Below, piece after piece: positions 1 to 7,740 of a stretch of DNA of 64,000 nt; position 1 is the first letter of the stretch, and the number at the start of each line of letters is the position of its first letter. Origin of the DNA: an uncultured Caulobacterales bacterium (GTDB lineage: Bacteria > Pseudomonadota > Alphaproteobacteria > Caulobacterales > Maricaulaceae). The DNA lies in NCBI GenBank assembly GCA_938009235.1, contig CALLIK010000003.1, forward strand, positions 1 through 64,000, in the 5' to 3' direction. A program made the translations under genes and the position numbers. Under the pieces are notes generated by a model. That model made no database searches, was not told the origin of the DNA, and worked only from the letters and a program-made list of their open reading frames with translations.

Positions 1-438
1 GCCATAAACGCCAGCAGGTAGCAAACGCGCAGCGATAATTGCGCCGCCTAGATTAAAGTTCCCGTCCGAGCGCCCCAGTGACCAAGGCCGCATTGCGCCC
101 GTTAGCACGACGACTTTCTCGCTGTCGTTCAAGCCTTCTGAGAGATATTGCGCCGTGAGTTCCATTGTCCCTGTGCCGTGGGTGATGATGATCTTATTTT
201 CAGGCGCGTCAATGACGGCCTTTAGGATTTGGGCGCGGTGCACCTCTGTCATATCCAGACTGTCGATCTGCATCAGGTTTTCACACCGGCTGATCTCGGC
301 GCGGCCTTGCGCGAATATATCAGGTACGCGCGTGACGCCGTCGAGGACGAGGCTCTCTGTGGCGGTATCATGTACCTTGTCCAACGTGCCGCCTGTTATG
401 AGAACCGCAACGGGTGAATATGTGTTCTCGTCGTTCAT
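1..438 (-). CDS. Asparaginase-like protein, N-terminal part (runs off the left edge)
   Basis: The 146 visible residues match the N-terminal domain of the asparaginase/glutaminase family, which hydrolyses L-asparagine to aspartate and ammonia. TGGT (residues 15-18) is the first catalytic-threonine motif. THGTGTM (86-92) sits where the family normally has HGTDTM, so the usual catalytic Asp is Gly here (codon GGG). VVLTGAMRP follows at about 109-117. The start ATG shares its A with the TGA of the TonB-domain gene, so the two are probably cotranscribed. The 3' end lies outside the window, so length and C-terminal residues cannot be judged. The family call is firm; activity is uncertain because of the substitution. 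Confidence 0.8.
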   Translation of the reverse strand, partial: MNDENTYSPVAVLITGGTLDKVHDTATESLVLDGVTRVPDIFAQGRAEISRCENLMQIDSLDMTEVHRAQILKAVIDAPENKIIITHGTGTMELTAQYLSEGLNDSEKVVVLTGAMRPWSLGRSDGNFNLGGAIIAARLLPAGVYG

Positions 439-1367
439 CAATTGGGACGGAAGATATAGCGTTTTTTCACGCCCACAGTTGGGACAGCTACGCCGTCAAT
501 CGTTTTAGGGTTAAACCGCGTTCGCATCGCGGCCCGTTCGGCAGCCTTAATAAACTCTTTTTCATACCGTTCGGCACTGATCGCGAGTATCTCGGTTGTC
601 TGCACACGGCCCTTGGCGTCAATATCCATTGTGAGCGTGACAATGGCTCCCACTTTTTTCCGTTTAGCGGAACGCGGGTAATTCGGCGAGGCATTGCGAC
701 GAATTGTAGGCTGCACAATGACTTGAACTGGCTTTATTTCGACGGGTTTGACAGGTGGCGGTGGCGGCGCGATCGGGGTGAGTTTCGCCATCTTAGGTCG
801 GGCACCTGCCAAAACATCTGAATCAATCGAATCGGAAATTGGACTTTTACCCACCTCCAATGCGCGATCAGGCAAAGGTTCCGAGGCGATTGTTTCGTCT
901 ATTGCGGCGCGTAAAGTGTTTAGCTCATCACCGCGCCCGCCCATTAAACTTCCATCCCATTTGGCTTCATAAGACGTCAGTGCGGTCTGCTTATCATCTA
1001 GCTTGGCACGAACGTCATATATAACGCGTGTGAGACTGTCCCAATCGCGTTGCTCTGACGCATTTATAACGTCTAGCTGGTCTTGGATGGCGTTTGCGCG
1101 GTCCGTGTCAGGGTAGGCGCGTTGATAATCGAGCAGCCGCGCACGGCGAAAGGCGGGTCTGGAGTCCTTGAGGGCTGTCAAATAGGTTGCGCGAGAGGCA
1201 GGCGTGTCAATGGTTTGACCAGGCGTCGTCGGTTGCCCCGGACTGGCTAGCCACACGACAAAGAACACCACCCCCGCGAGGAGGGCGCCAATAAGAATAG
1301 GGAAAACTGAAAAGCCTGCGCGGGGCTCTATCGTCTCTTCTTCTGGGTCATCGATAACTTGGTACAT
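438..1367 (-). CDS. TonB C-terminal-domain envelope protein
   Basis: The protein has a short acidic cytoplasmic N-terminus, one membrane segment (FPILIGALLAGVVFFVVWLA), a periplasmic stretch and a C-terminal TonB-like domain. The domain begins at PNYPRSAKRKKVGAIVTL and includes the hallmark MDIDAKGRV. TonB-domain proteins energise or contact outer-membrane receptors, but no ExbB/ExbD or receptor gene is nearby, so the role is open. The start is uncertain: I chose ATG at 1367, just after GGGG; an upstream ATG at 1415 gives 325 residues. It is divergent from polA, and its stop overlaps the start of the asparaginase-like gene. Confidence 0.75.
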   Translation of the reverse strand: MYQVIDDPEEETIEPRAGFSVFPILIGALLAGVVFFVVWLASPGQPTTPGQTIDTPASRATYLTALKDSRPAFRRARLLDYQRAYPDTDRANAIQDQLDVINASEQRDWDSLTRVIYDVRAKLDDKQTALTSYEAKWDGSLMGGRGDELNTLRAAIDETIASEPLPDRALEVGKSPISDSIDSDVLAGARPKMAKLTPIAPPPPPVKPVEIKPVQVIVQPTIRRNASPNYPRSAKRKKVGAIVTLTMDIDAKGRVQTTEILAISAERYEKEFIKAAERAAMRTRFNPKTIDGVAVPTVGVKKRYIFRPN

Positions 1368-1437
1368 AACCCCAATTATAGGGGAGAAAATCTCTGACGC
1401 TATTGAAATTGCCATTCCTCACGCGCACAAGCTGCAC

Positions 1438-4296
1438 ATGACCGCTACAGCCCCTATTGATAAGAACTCCCACGTCGTTTTGGTCGATGGGTCCGCCTAT
1501 ATTTTCAGGGCGTTTCATGCCTTGCCGCCCCTGACCCGCAAAACAGATGGTTTGCCAATTGGGGCCGTGGCTGGATTTTCGAATATGTTGTTCAAATTGA
1601 TGAATAACCAGACGGACCTTGATCGTCCGACGCATTTCGCTGTGATTTTCGATGCCAAAGGCGACACATTCCGCAATGAAATTTACGACCTCTATAAAGC
1701 CAATCGCGGCGCAACGCCCGAAGACTTGATCCCGCAATTCCCGCTCACACGCGAAGCCACGATTGCTTTCGGTGCTGCGTCTATTGAAATGACAGGATTT
1801 GAGGCGGATGATTTGATCGCGACCTATGCGCGGATTGCAGACGAAGCGGGCGCGCGCTGTACGATTATCAGTTCCGATAAAGACTTGATGCAGCTCGTCA
1901 CGGAAAACGTCATCATGCGTGACCCGATGAAGAACAAAGACATCGGCATTAAAGAGGTTGAGGAAAAATTCGGCGTCAAACCCGACCGCGTTATCGACGT
2001 TCAAGCCCTCGCAGGCGATAGTGTTGATAATATTCCTGGCGTGCCGGGCATTGGCGTGAAGACGGCTGTGCTGTTGCTGAATGAATATGGGCCACTGGAA
2101 GTGTTGCTCGAACGCTCGGGCGAAATTCCGCAAAAAGGCCGCCGCGAGAAAATGCTCGCGAATAAAGATATGGCGCTGCTGTCCAAAAAACTCGTCACGC
2201 TCAAAACTGATATTGAGTTGGAAGTCCCGCTCGAAGATTTGGCCGTGACTGATCCTGATGTGGATGTGTTGTTTGACTTCCTCGAGCGCATGACCTTCCG
2301 CACATTGACGTCGCGCGTGCGCGCAGCATTGGGTGACGGCGCAACGGATGGACTGCGTAAGGATGACACGGATGAGGGCAATGATGCTGCGCCGGGTGAT
2401 TTGGATGCGCCTGCGAATGTTGTCTTTGATAAATCAAAATATGTCTGCGTTCAGGACACGGCGACCCTTCGCGCATGGGTTGGCAAAGCAATGGTGGCTG
2501 GCGTTGTGGCGGTCGATTTGGAAACGAATAGTCTGGATTCCGCTGAAGCGAAAATGGTCGGCGTCTGCCTATCTCATGCCGATAACGAAGCCTGCTACAT
2601 TCCGTTAGGCCACGTCGGCGGTGGGTCTGCGGAATTGGGCGGAGATATGTTTGGCGCGGAAGCTCCGAAACAAATCCCGATGCAAGAGGCGCTCGATATT
2701 CTGGAGCCATTGCTACATTCACCCGCCGTTTTGAAAGTCGGGCAGAACTTCAAATATGATCTGGGTGTGTTCCAACGCCATGAGGGGAACGGCAAAGCCC
2801 TGCACCCCGCGCCCTATGACGACACGATGTTGATTTCCTACGCCCTCGAAGCAGGCCTACGCGGACATGGCATGGACGCGATGGCAGAGCTATATTTCGG
2901 GCATAAGGCGATCTCGTTCAAAGAGGTCGCAGGCACAGGGAAAAGCCAAAAGACATTCGATCAAATCGACCTAGATGTGGCAACGCCATATGCCGCCGAA
3001 GATGCAGATGTGACATTGCGCTTGTGGAAATTCCTCAAGCCGAAACTGGCCGCCGAACAGGTCGCAACGGCCTATGAAACGTTGGATCGCCCGCTGCCCG
3101 CTGTCACGGCGCAGATGGAAAATCACGGCATCAAAGTTGACCGCGCAGAACTGAACCGCCTGTCGGGATTATTCGCGCAGAAAATGGCGCAACTCGAAGA
3201 CGAAGCCTACGAAATCGCAGGAACGAAATTTAATGTCGGCTCGCCGAAGCAAATTGGCGAAATCCTCTTTGATAATATGGGCCTTCAAGGCGGGAAGAAA
3301 ACCAAGACGGGCGCATGGCAAACAGGCGTCGATGTGTTGGAAAAACTCTCGGATGAGGGCGCAGCGCTGCCGCGCGTCATTCTGGATTGGCGTCAATATG
3401 CGAAACTGAAATCGACCTATACGGATGCGCTTGTGGCGCAGATTAATCCTAATACGGGCCGTGTGCATACGTCCTATTCCCTCGCGGCGACAACGACGGG
3501 CCGTTTGAGTTCTAGTGATCCGAACCTACAAAATATTCCGATCCGTACAGAAATGGGCCGCAAAATCCGCGATGCCTTCGTGGCGGAAACGGGCCATGTT
3601 TTGGTCGCCGCCGATTACTCGCAGATCGAGCTTCGCTTGCTCGCGCATGTGGCGGATTTGAAAACGATGAAGCAGGCCTTTGCCGATGGTGTGGATATTC
3701 ATTCCCTGACCGCCAGTGAAATGTTCGGCGTGAAACTCGCGGATATGACGCCAGAAATTCGCCGTAATGCGAAGGCGATTAACTTTGGCATTATCTACGG
3801 TATCTCTGCCTTTGGCCTCGCGAAGAATATCAATATCAGCCGCAGTGAAGCCAGCGCCTACATCAAAACCTATTTCGAAAAATTCCCTGGCATTAAAGCC
3901 TATATGGAAGAGGCGAAAGCCGAAGCCCGCGAACATGGTTACATCACGACGATCTTTGGCCGTAAGTGCCACATCAAAGGTATCCGCGACAGCAACCAAA
4001 TGTCTCGCGCTTTTGCTGAACGCCAAGCGATCAACGCGCCGATCCAAGGCGCAGCCGCAGACGTCATGCGCCGCGCCATGATTAAAATGCCAGAGGCGAT
4101 TGCGAGCGTGGAGGGTGCAAGACTGCTCCTACAGGTGCACGATGAACTTGTGTTTGAGGTGCCAGAAACCCAAGCTAACGCGCTGATCAACGTGATCGTG
4201 CCAACTATGGAAACGGCGCACAAACCCGCGATAGATATTAGCGTGCCATTATTGGTGGAAGCGAAAGCCGCCAAGAACTGGAACGATGCGCATTAG
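1438..4296 (+). CDS. polA: DNA polymerase I
   Basis: Full-length 952-residue PolA, acting in Okazaki-fragment processing and repair synthesis. The 5'-3' exonuclease domain (about 10-295) begins VVLVDGSAYIFRAFHALPPL and carries GFEADDLIATYA and the helix-hairpin-helix AGDSVDNIPGVPGIG. The 3'-5' exonuclease domain (about 325-535) keeps the acidic motif VAVDLETNS and EDADVTLRLW, so proofreading should be intact. The polymerase domain has motif A DYSQIELRLLAH, the O-helix RRNAKAINFGIIYGIS and motif C LQVHDELVFEVP. The last 11 bases overlap the start of the phosphodiesterase gene, suggesting translational coupling. Confidence 0.97.
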   Translation: MTATAPIDKNSHVVLVDGSAYIFRAFHALPPLTRKTDGLPIGAVAGFSNMLFKLMNNQTDLDRPTHFAVIFDAKGDTFRNEIYDLYKANRGATPEDLIPQFPLTREATIAFGAASIEMTGFEADDLIATYARIADEAGARCTIISSDKDLMQLVTENVIMRDPMKNKDIGIKEVEEKFGVKPDRVIDVQALAGDSVDNIPGVPGIGVKTAVLLLNEYGPLEVLLERSGEIPQKGRREKMLANKDMALLSKKLVTLKTDIELEVPLEDLAVTDPDVDVLFDFLERMTFRTLTSRVRAALGDGATDGLRKDDTDEGNDAAPGDLDAPANVVFDKSKYVCVQDTATLRAWVGKAMVAGVVAVDLETNSLDSAEAKMVGVCLSHADNEACYIPLGHVGGGSAELGGDMFGAEAPKQIPMQEALDILEPLLHSPAVLKVGQNFKYDLGVFQRHEGNGKALHPAPYDDTMLISYALEAGLRGHGMDAMAELYFGHKAISFKEVAGTGKSQKTFDQIDLDVATPYAAEDADVTLRLWKFLKPKLAAEQVATAYETLDRPLPAVTAQMENHGIKVDRAELNRLSGLFAQKMAQLEDEAYEIAGTKFNVGSPKQIGEILFDNMGLQGGKKTKTGAWQTGVDVLEKLSDEGAALPRVILDWRQYAKLKSTYTDALVAQINPNTGRVHTSYSLAATTTGRLSSSDPNLQNIPIRTEMGRKIRDAFVAETGHVLVAADYSQIELRLLAHVADLKTMKQAFADGVDIHSLTASEMFGVKLADMTPEIRRNAKAINFGIIYGISAFGLAKNINISRSEASAYIKTYFEKFPGIKAYMEEAKAEAREHGYITTIFGRKCHIKGIRDSNQMSRAFAERQAINAPIQGAAADVMRRAMIKMPEAIASVEGARLLLQVHDELVFEVPETQANALINVIVPTMETAHKPAIDISVPLLVEAKAAKNWNDAH

Positions 4297-5260
4297 GTTT
4301 GCTATTACTGCATTATTTTTGACGGCTTGTGCTGGAGACACCTCTATGACTAACTCCATATTCCCAACCCTCTCTGGCGAGCCACCCATCGTTATCGCGC
4401 ATCGCGGGGCGTCTGGGGTTTTGCCTGAGCATACACTTGCGGGATATGCGCGGGCGATTGAGATGGGCGCGGATTACATTGAGCCTGATTTGGTCATTAC
4501 AAAAGACGGGCATTTGGTGGCGCGGCATGATCGGTATTTATCGACGACGACTGATGTGGCCACGCGTCCTGAATTTGCAGATCGTAAAATAGAGAAGCTC
4601 GGCCATGACGGTGCGGATTGGTTCATCGAGGACTTCACGCTGGCCGAGATTAAAACTTTGCGCGCCGTCCAACCTCGCGCGGGGCGTTCGACTGAATTTG
4701 ACGGCCTATACGAAATCCCGACCTTTGACGAAATTCTGGACCTCATCACGACCCAAGCCAAAACGCTGGGCCGCCGCATTGGGGTTTACCCTGAAACCAA
4801 ACACCCAAGTATATTTACAGGGCTAGGCCTGCGCCATGATGATGCGTTGCTGTCGAGTCTCTCCAAATACGGATTTGATGGTGCGGATGATCCTGTCTTC
4901 ATTCAGTCCTTCGAGATGGAGAACCTCGAGCGTTTAAACGCCAAAACAAATATCCGCCTCATCTTGCTGACAGAGAAACGCCCAGACTTTAAACGCGCGG
5001 CCAAAACTGTGGATGGTATTGGCCCGTCTAAAAAACTCCTGCTGACGGACACGCACGAAGACACAGGCTTTATCGCGGCGGCACATGCGGCAGGTTTGGC
5101 CGTTCATCCGTGGACATTCCGCGATGATGCGTTGGACCCAAAGTTCCCCGATATAGACACAGAGATAAAAGCCTATTACGCGCTGGGTGTGGATGGAATT
5201 TTTTCAGACTTTCCTGATACAGCGCTGAGCGCACGACAGACATATAAGGACTTGAAATGA
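4286..5260 (+). CDS. glpQ: Glycerophosphodiester phosphodiesterase, probable lipoprotein
   Basis: GDPD-family TIM-barrel enzyme (324 residues) that releases sn-glycerol 3-phosphate from glycerophosphodiesters. PIVIAHRGASGVLPEHTLAGY carries the catalytic His and Arg, EPDLVITKDGHLVARHD the metal-binding Glu and Asp and second His, and YPETKHP another active-site Glu. It resembles periplasmic GlpQ in length. The N-terminus MRIRFAITALFLTACAG is a very short signal with an LTAC lipobox, so it is probably lipid-anchored. It overlaps polA by 11 bases and gpmA by 4 (ATGA), forming a run of tightly packed genes. Confidence 0.88.
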   Translation: MRIRFAITALFLTACAGDTSMTNSIFPTLSGEPPIVIAHRGASGVLPEHTLAGYARAIEMGADYIEPDLVITKDGHLVARHDRYLSTTTDVATRPEFADRKIEKLGHDGADWFIEDFTLAEIKTLRAVQPRAGRSTEFDGLYEIPTFDEILDLITTQAKTLGRRIGVYPETKHPSIFTGLGLRHDDALLSSLSKYGFDGADDPVFIQSFEMENLERLNAKTNIRLILLTEKRPDFKRAAKTVDGIGPSKKLLLTDTHEDTGFIAAAHAAGLAVHPWTFRDDALDPKFPDIDTEIKAYYALGVDGIFSDFPDTALSARQTYKDLK

Positions 5261-5991
5261 CTAAACTGATCCTCATCCGCCACGGCCAGTCCCAATGGAA
5301 CTTGGAAAACCGCTTCACGGGGTTCCACGACATTGGCTTGACTAAAACAGGCTTAAAAGAAGCTGACAAAGCGGCAAAATTGATCAAAAAAGAAGGCATC
5401 ATCCTCGACGTTGGCTTCACGAGCTTTCAACGCCGCGCCATTAAAACGCTTTGGTTGACACTCGAAGGTATCGATCAGCTCCATATTCCTGTCACGAAAA
5501 ATTGGCTTCTGAATGAGCGTCACTACGGCGCGCTGACGGGTTTGAACAAGCAAGAGACACGCGACAAACACGGCGACGAGCAAGTCCACATCTGGCGCCG
5601 CAGCTATGACGTGCCGCCACCGCAAATCGACGAAACGTCAGAGTTTCATCCGTTGAAAGACCCGAAATACAAGCACATCGACCCAGCCGCCTTGCCAACA
5701 GGCGAGAGCTTGAAAATGACATGTGAGCGCGTCTTGCCATATTTCAACGAACAGGTTGTTCCGCATTTGAAAGCGGGGTCGAATGTTATCATTTCCGCTC
5801 ATGGAAATTCTCTACGCGGGATTTTGAAGTCTCTCTTTGATGTGCCTGATGCAGACATTCCAGGCTTTGAGTTCCCAACGGGTAACCCGCTTCTGATTGA
5901 TATGAAACCGGGCACGTTGGATATCACATCTGCGCGTTATATGGACGAGAGCCGCGCGAAAGAGCTGCCAGACCTTGGCGGCACCGCATAG
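5257..5991 (+). CDS. gpmA: 2,3-bisphosphoglycerate-dependent phosphoglycerate mutase
   Basis: A 244-residue histidine-phosphatase-fold enzyme interconverting 3- and 2-phosphoglycerate in glycolysis. LILIRHGQSQWNLENRFTG holds the phosphorylated His (RHG). RHYGALTGLNKQET is the dPGM signature that distinguishes GpmA from other phosphatases of this fold. SAHGNSLRGILK gives the second catalytic His. The start overlaps the upstream stop as ATGA. The ribD remnant follows after about 40 bp on the same strand. Confidence 0.95.
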   Translation: MTKLILIRHGQSQWNLENRFTGFHDIGLTKTGLKEADKAAKLIKKEGIILDVGFTSFQRRAIKTLWLTLEGIDQLHIPVTKNWLLNERHYGALTGLNKQETRDKHGDEQVHIWRRSYDVPPPQIDETSEFHPLKDPKYKHIDPAALPTGESLKMTCERVLPYFNEQVVPHLKAGSNVIISAHGNSLRGILKSLFDVPDADIPGFEFPTGNPLLIDMKPGTLDITSARYMDESRAKELPDLGGTA

Positions 5992-6032
5992 GGCGGGTTC
6001 GAATTACCGCTCAGGCTACACATAAAGACTAC

Positions 6033-6452
6033 ATGCTGCGCGCCCTCGCATTGGGCGCGGAGCAATCAGGCCGTACGGCGGAAAACCCTGCCGTCGGCTG
6101 TGTCCTCGTCAAAGCGGGCGAGATCATCGGGGAGGGCGCAACCCAAGACGGCGGACGCCCCCATGCCGAAACTGTGGCACTCCAAGTCGCAGGTCGCGCC
6201 GCGCGCGGCGCAACCGCCTATGTCACGCTCGAACCTTGCAGCCATTACGGACAGACGGCCCCCTGTGCTAACGCCCTGATTGACGCAGGCATAGTCCGAT
6301 GCTTCATCGCCATCGTAGACCCTGATCCCCGCGTAAATTGGCGCGGTGCAGCCCTGCTGCAAGAAGCAGGAATAGATGTGCAGGTGGGACTATGTGAGGC
6401 TGAAGCAGAACAGGCCCACGCGGAATTTTTTATGCGGGTGCGGGATATCTAA
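6033..6452 (+). pseudogene. ribD: RibD deaminase domain only; reductase half missing
   Basis: The 139 residues match the N-terminal cytidine-deaminase-like domain of RibD, which deaminates the pyrimidine intermediate in riboflavin synthesis. NPAVGCVLV, the zinc-binding HAET, and LEPCSHYGQTAPC (two zinc cysteines) are intact. Normal RibD continues for about 200 more residues of reductase domain after the FFMRVRD position; here the frame stops two codons later (GAT ATC TAA). No reductase segment follows before the IS30 element at 6496 or on its far side. In-frame sequence upstream of the first ATG (THKDY) also looks RibD-like, so the start may be lost too. I treat it as a truncated gene; a stand-alone deaminase partnered with a separate reductase elsewhere is the alternative. 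Confidence 0.7.
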
Positions 6453-6493
6453 GGTCTTGGGTAGATCCTGAAGTTGAGTGGCTTAAAACGCCC

Positions 6494-6519
6494 GCGGTTT
6501 CAATCGGTCATCGCAACAC
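6494..6519 (+). repeat. IS30 element left inverted repeat
   Basis: A 26-bp terminal repeat matching the reverse complement of 7685-7710 except for one A/G difference at position 17. It contains the transposase stop codon. Confidence 0.85.
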
Positions 6520-7708
6520 ATTGGCCAAATCGCTCGGCCGGTGTTTCATATTCGAGGGTCTTTCTGGGACGCTCGTTAAGGGATCTTGCTACCGCATTCA
6601 ACTTGGCTTGGCTATGGACAGATAGATCCGTGCCTTTGGGGAAGTATTGGCGGAGCAATCGGTTCGTGTTCTCGTTACTGCCTCTCTGCCACGGGCTTTG
6701 CGGATCACAGAAGAACACGTCGATATTCGTCTTCAACGTGAAACGTTTATGATCTGCGAGTTCCTTGCCTCTGTCCCATGTCAGAGACTTATAGAGTTCT
6801 TTCGGTAATTTCTTAGAGTGCTTGATGAGCGCATTTACCACCGTCAGCGTGTCTTTACTCGGGACTTTAACTAACATGACATAGCGCGAATGACGCTCAA
6901 CTAATGTGGCGATAAAGCTTGCATTGGAGCCTGCAATCAAATCGCCTTCCCAATGTCCCGGGACAGCACGGTCTTCGACTTCGGCGGGCCGTTCTCTAAT
7001 AGAGATGGCATCTTTAATCTGCCCGCGCTTATCTGTCTTTTGCTTGGCATGGCGTGAGCGGCGTATCCGCCGTTTTGCACGTAGATACTGGATAAGTTCC
7101 TTCTTTAAGGCCCCTCGGGCCTGCACATAGAGGGTTTTATAGATTGTCTCATGGGAGATGTGCATGTCCTCCTGGCCCGGATATTGGCGTTTAAGCCACC
7201 CTGCAATTTGCTCGGGTGACCAGTAACGCTCTAGCTTTATGATAACCGCCCGACGCAGTCGAGCCTCCCGCAATAACTTACAGGGCTTGGGACGCAAAGC
7301 TTGCGCCCAAGCCTGCTTGTCTGCCCGCGCCGCGCGGTAGCGGCGTCGGCCGCCATTGCGTTTAATCTCTCGGCTAATCGTCGAAACAGCTCGACATAAC
7401 TTGGCAGCAATAGACCTAAACGACAGGCCGACCACAAGGCCTCGAGATATCTCTTCCCGCTCGGCCAAGGTTAAAGCCAGTCTTGAGCGCTTGCGTTCCG
7501 GCGGACGCAGCCCGCCCGTCTTCATCAGTATTTTAAAAATCGAAGTATGGGGCCGATCAAACAGACGGCCTATCTCATGCGCCGACTCGCCGCGTTTCCA
7601 GCGATCCCATATCTCCGAACGCTGCTCTGTTGAATAATATATACGTCGTCTCATCTGCTCACTCCAGTTTAGTAAAATACTAAAGTGTTGCGACGACCGA
7701 TTGAAACC
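6496..7708 (-). mobile_element. IS30-family insertion sequence, complete
   Basis: About 1.2 kb, with one transposase gene between near-perfect terminal inverted repeats. The left end from 6494 and the reverse complement of the right end from 7710 agree at 25 of 26 positions (both begin GCGGTTTCAATCGGTC). If the outermost GC is a 2-bp target duplication, the element spans 6496-7708, which fits IS30-type short duplications. That duplication call is inference, because GC is itself palindromic. The transposase stop codon lies within the left repeat. The right end is only 32 bp from the start of the DUF11 gene. Confidence 0.85.
6500..7654 (-). CDS. IS30-family transposase
   Basis: A 384-residue DDE transposase. 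An N-terminal helix-turn-helix region (SEIWDRWKRGESAHEIGRLF) and a second HTH (GLSFRSIAAKLCRAVSTISR, then EIKRNGGRRRYRA) bind the ends. The catalytic core shows GHWEGDLIAG (first Asp), LTWDRGKELADH (second Asp) and NENTNRLLRQYFPKGTDL (Glu), the classic IS30 arrangement. I chose the ATG at 7654 (MRRRIYYSTEQ), preceded by GGAGTGAGCAG. A longer upstream reading frame would run into the right inverted repeat. It looks intact and potentially active. Confidence 0.95.
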   Translation of the reverse strand: MRRRIYYSTEQRSEIWDRWKRGESAHEIGRLFDRPHTSIFKILMKTGGLRPPERKRSRLALTLAEREEISRGLVVGLSFRSIAAKLCRAVSTISREIKRNGGRRRYRAARADKQAWAQALRPKPCKLLREARLRRAVIIKLERYWSPEQIAGWLKRQYPGQEDMHISHETIYKTLYVQARGALKKELIQYLRAKRRIRRSRHAKQKTDKRGQIKDAISIRERPAEVEDRAVPGHWEGDLIAGSNASFIATLVERHSRYVMLVKVPSKDTLTVVNALIKHSKKLPKELYKSLTWDRGKELADHKRFTLKTNIDVFFCDPQSPWQRGSNENTNRLLRQYFPKGTDLSVHSQAKLNAVARSLNERPRKTLEYETPAERFGQCVAMTD

Positions 7709-7710
7709 GC
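7685..7710 (-). repeat. IS30 element right inverted repeat
   Basis: Partner of 6494-6519, with 25 of 26 bases matching. Just inside it, 7668-7684 is a further inverted repeat (TTTAGTA, 3-bp spacer, TACTAAA) upstream of the transposase start, plausibly part of its promoter or operator. Confidence 0.85.
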
Positions 7711-7740
7711 AAGGCAAATATGGGTTTATGAGGTATTGGC

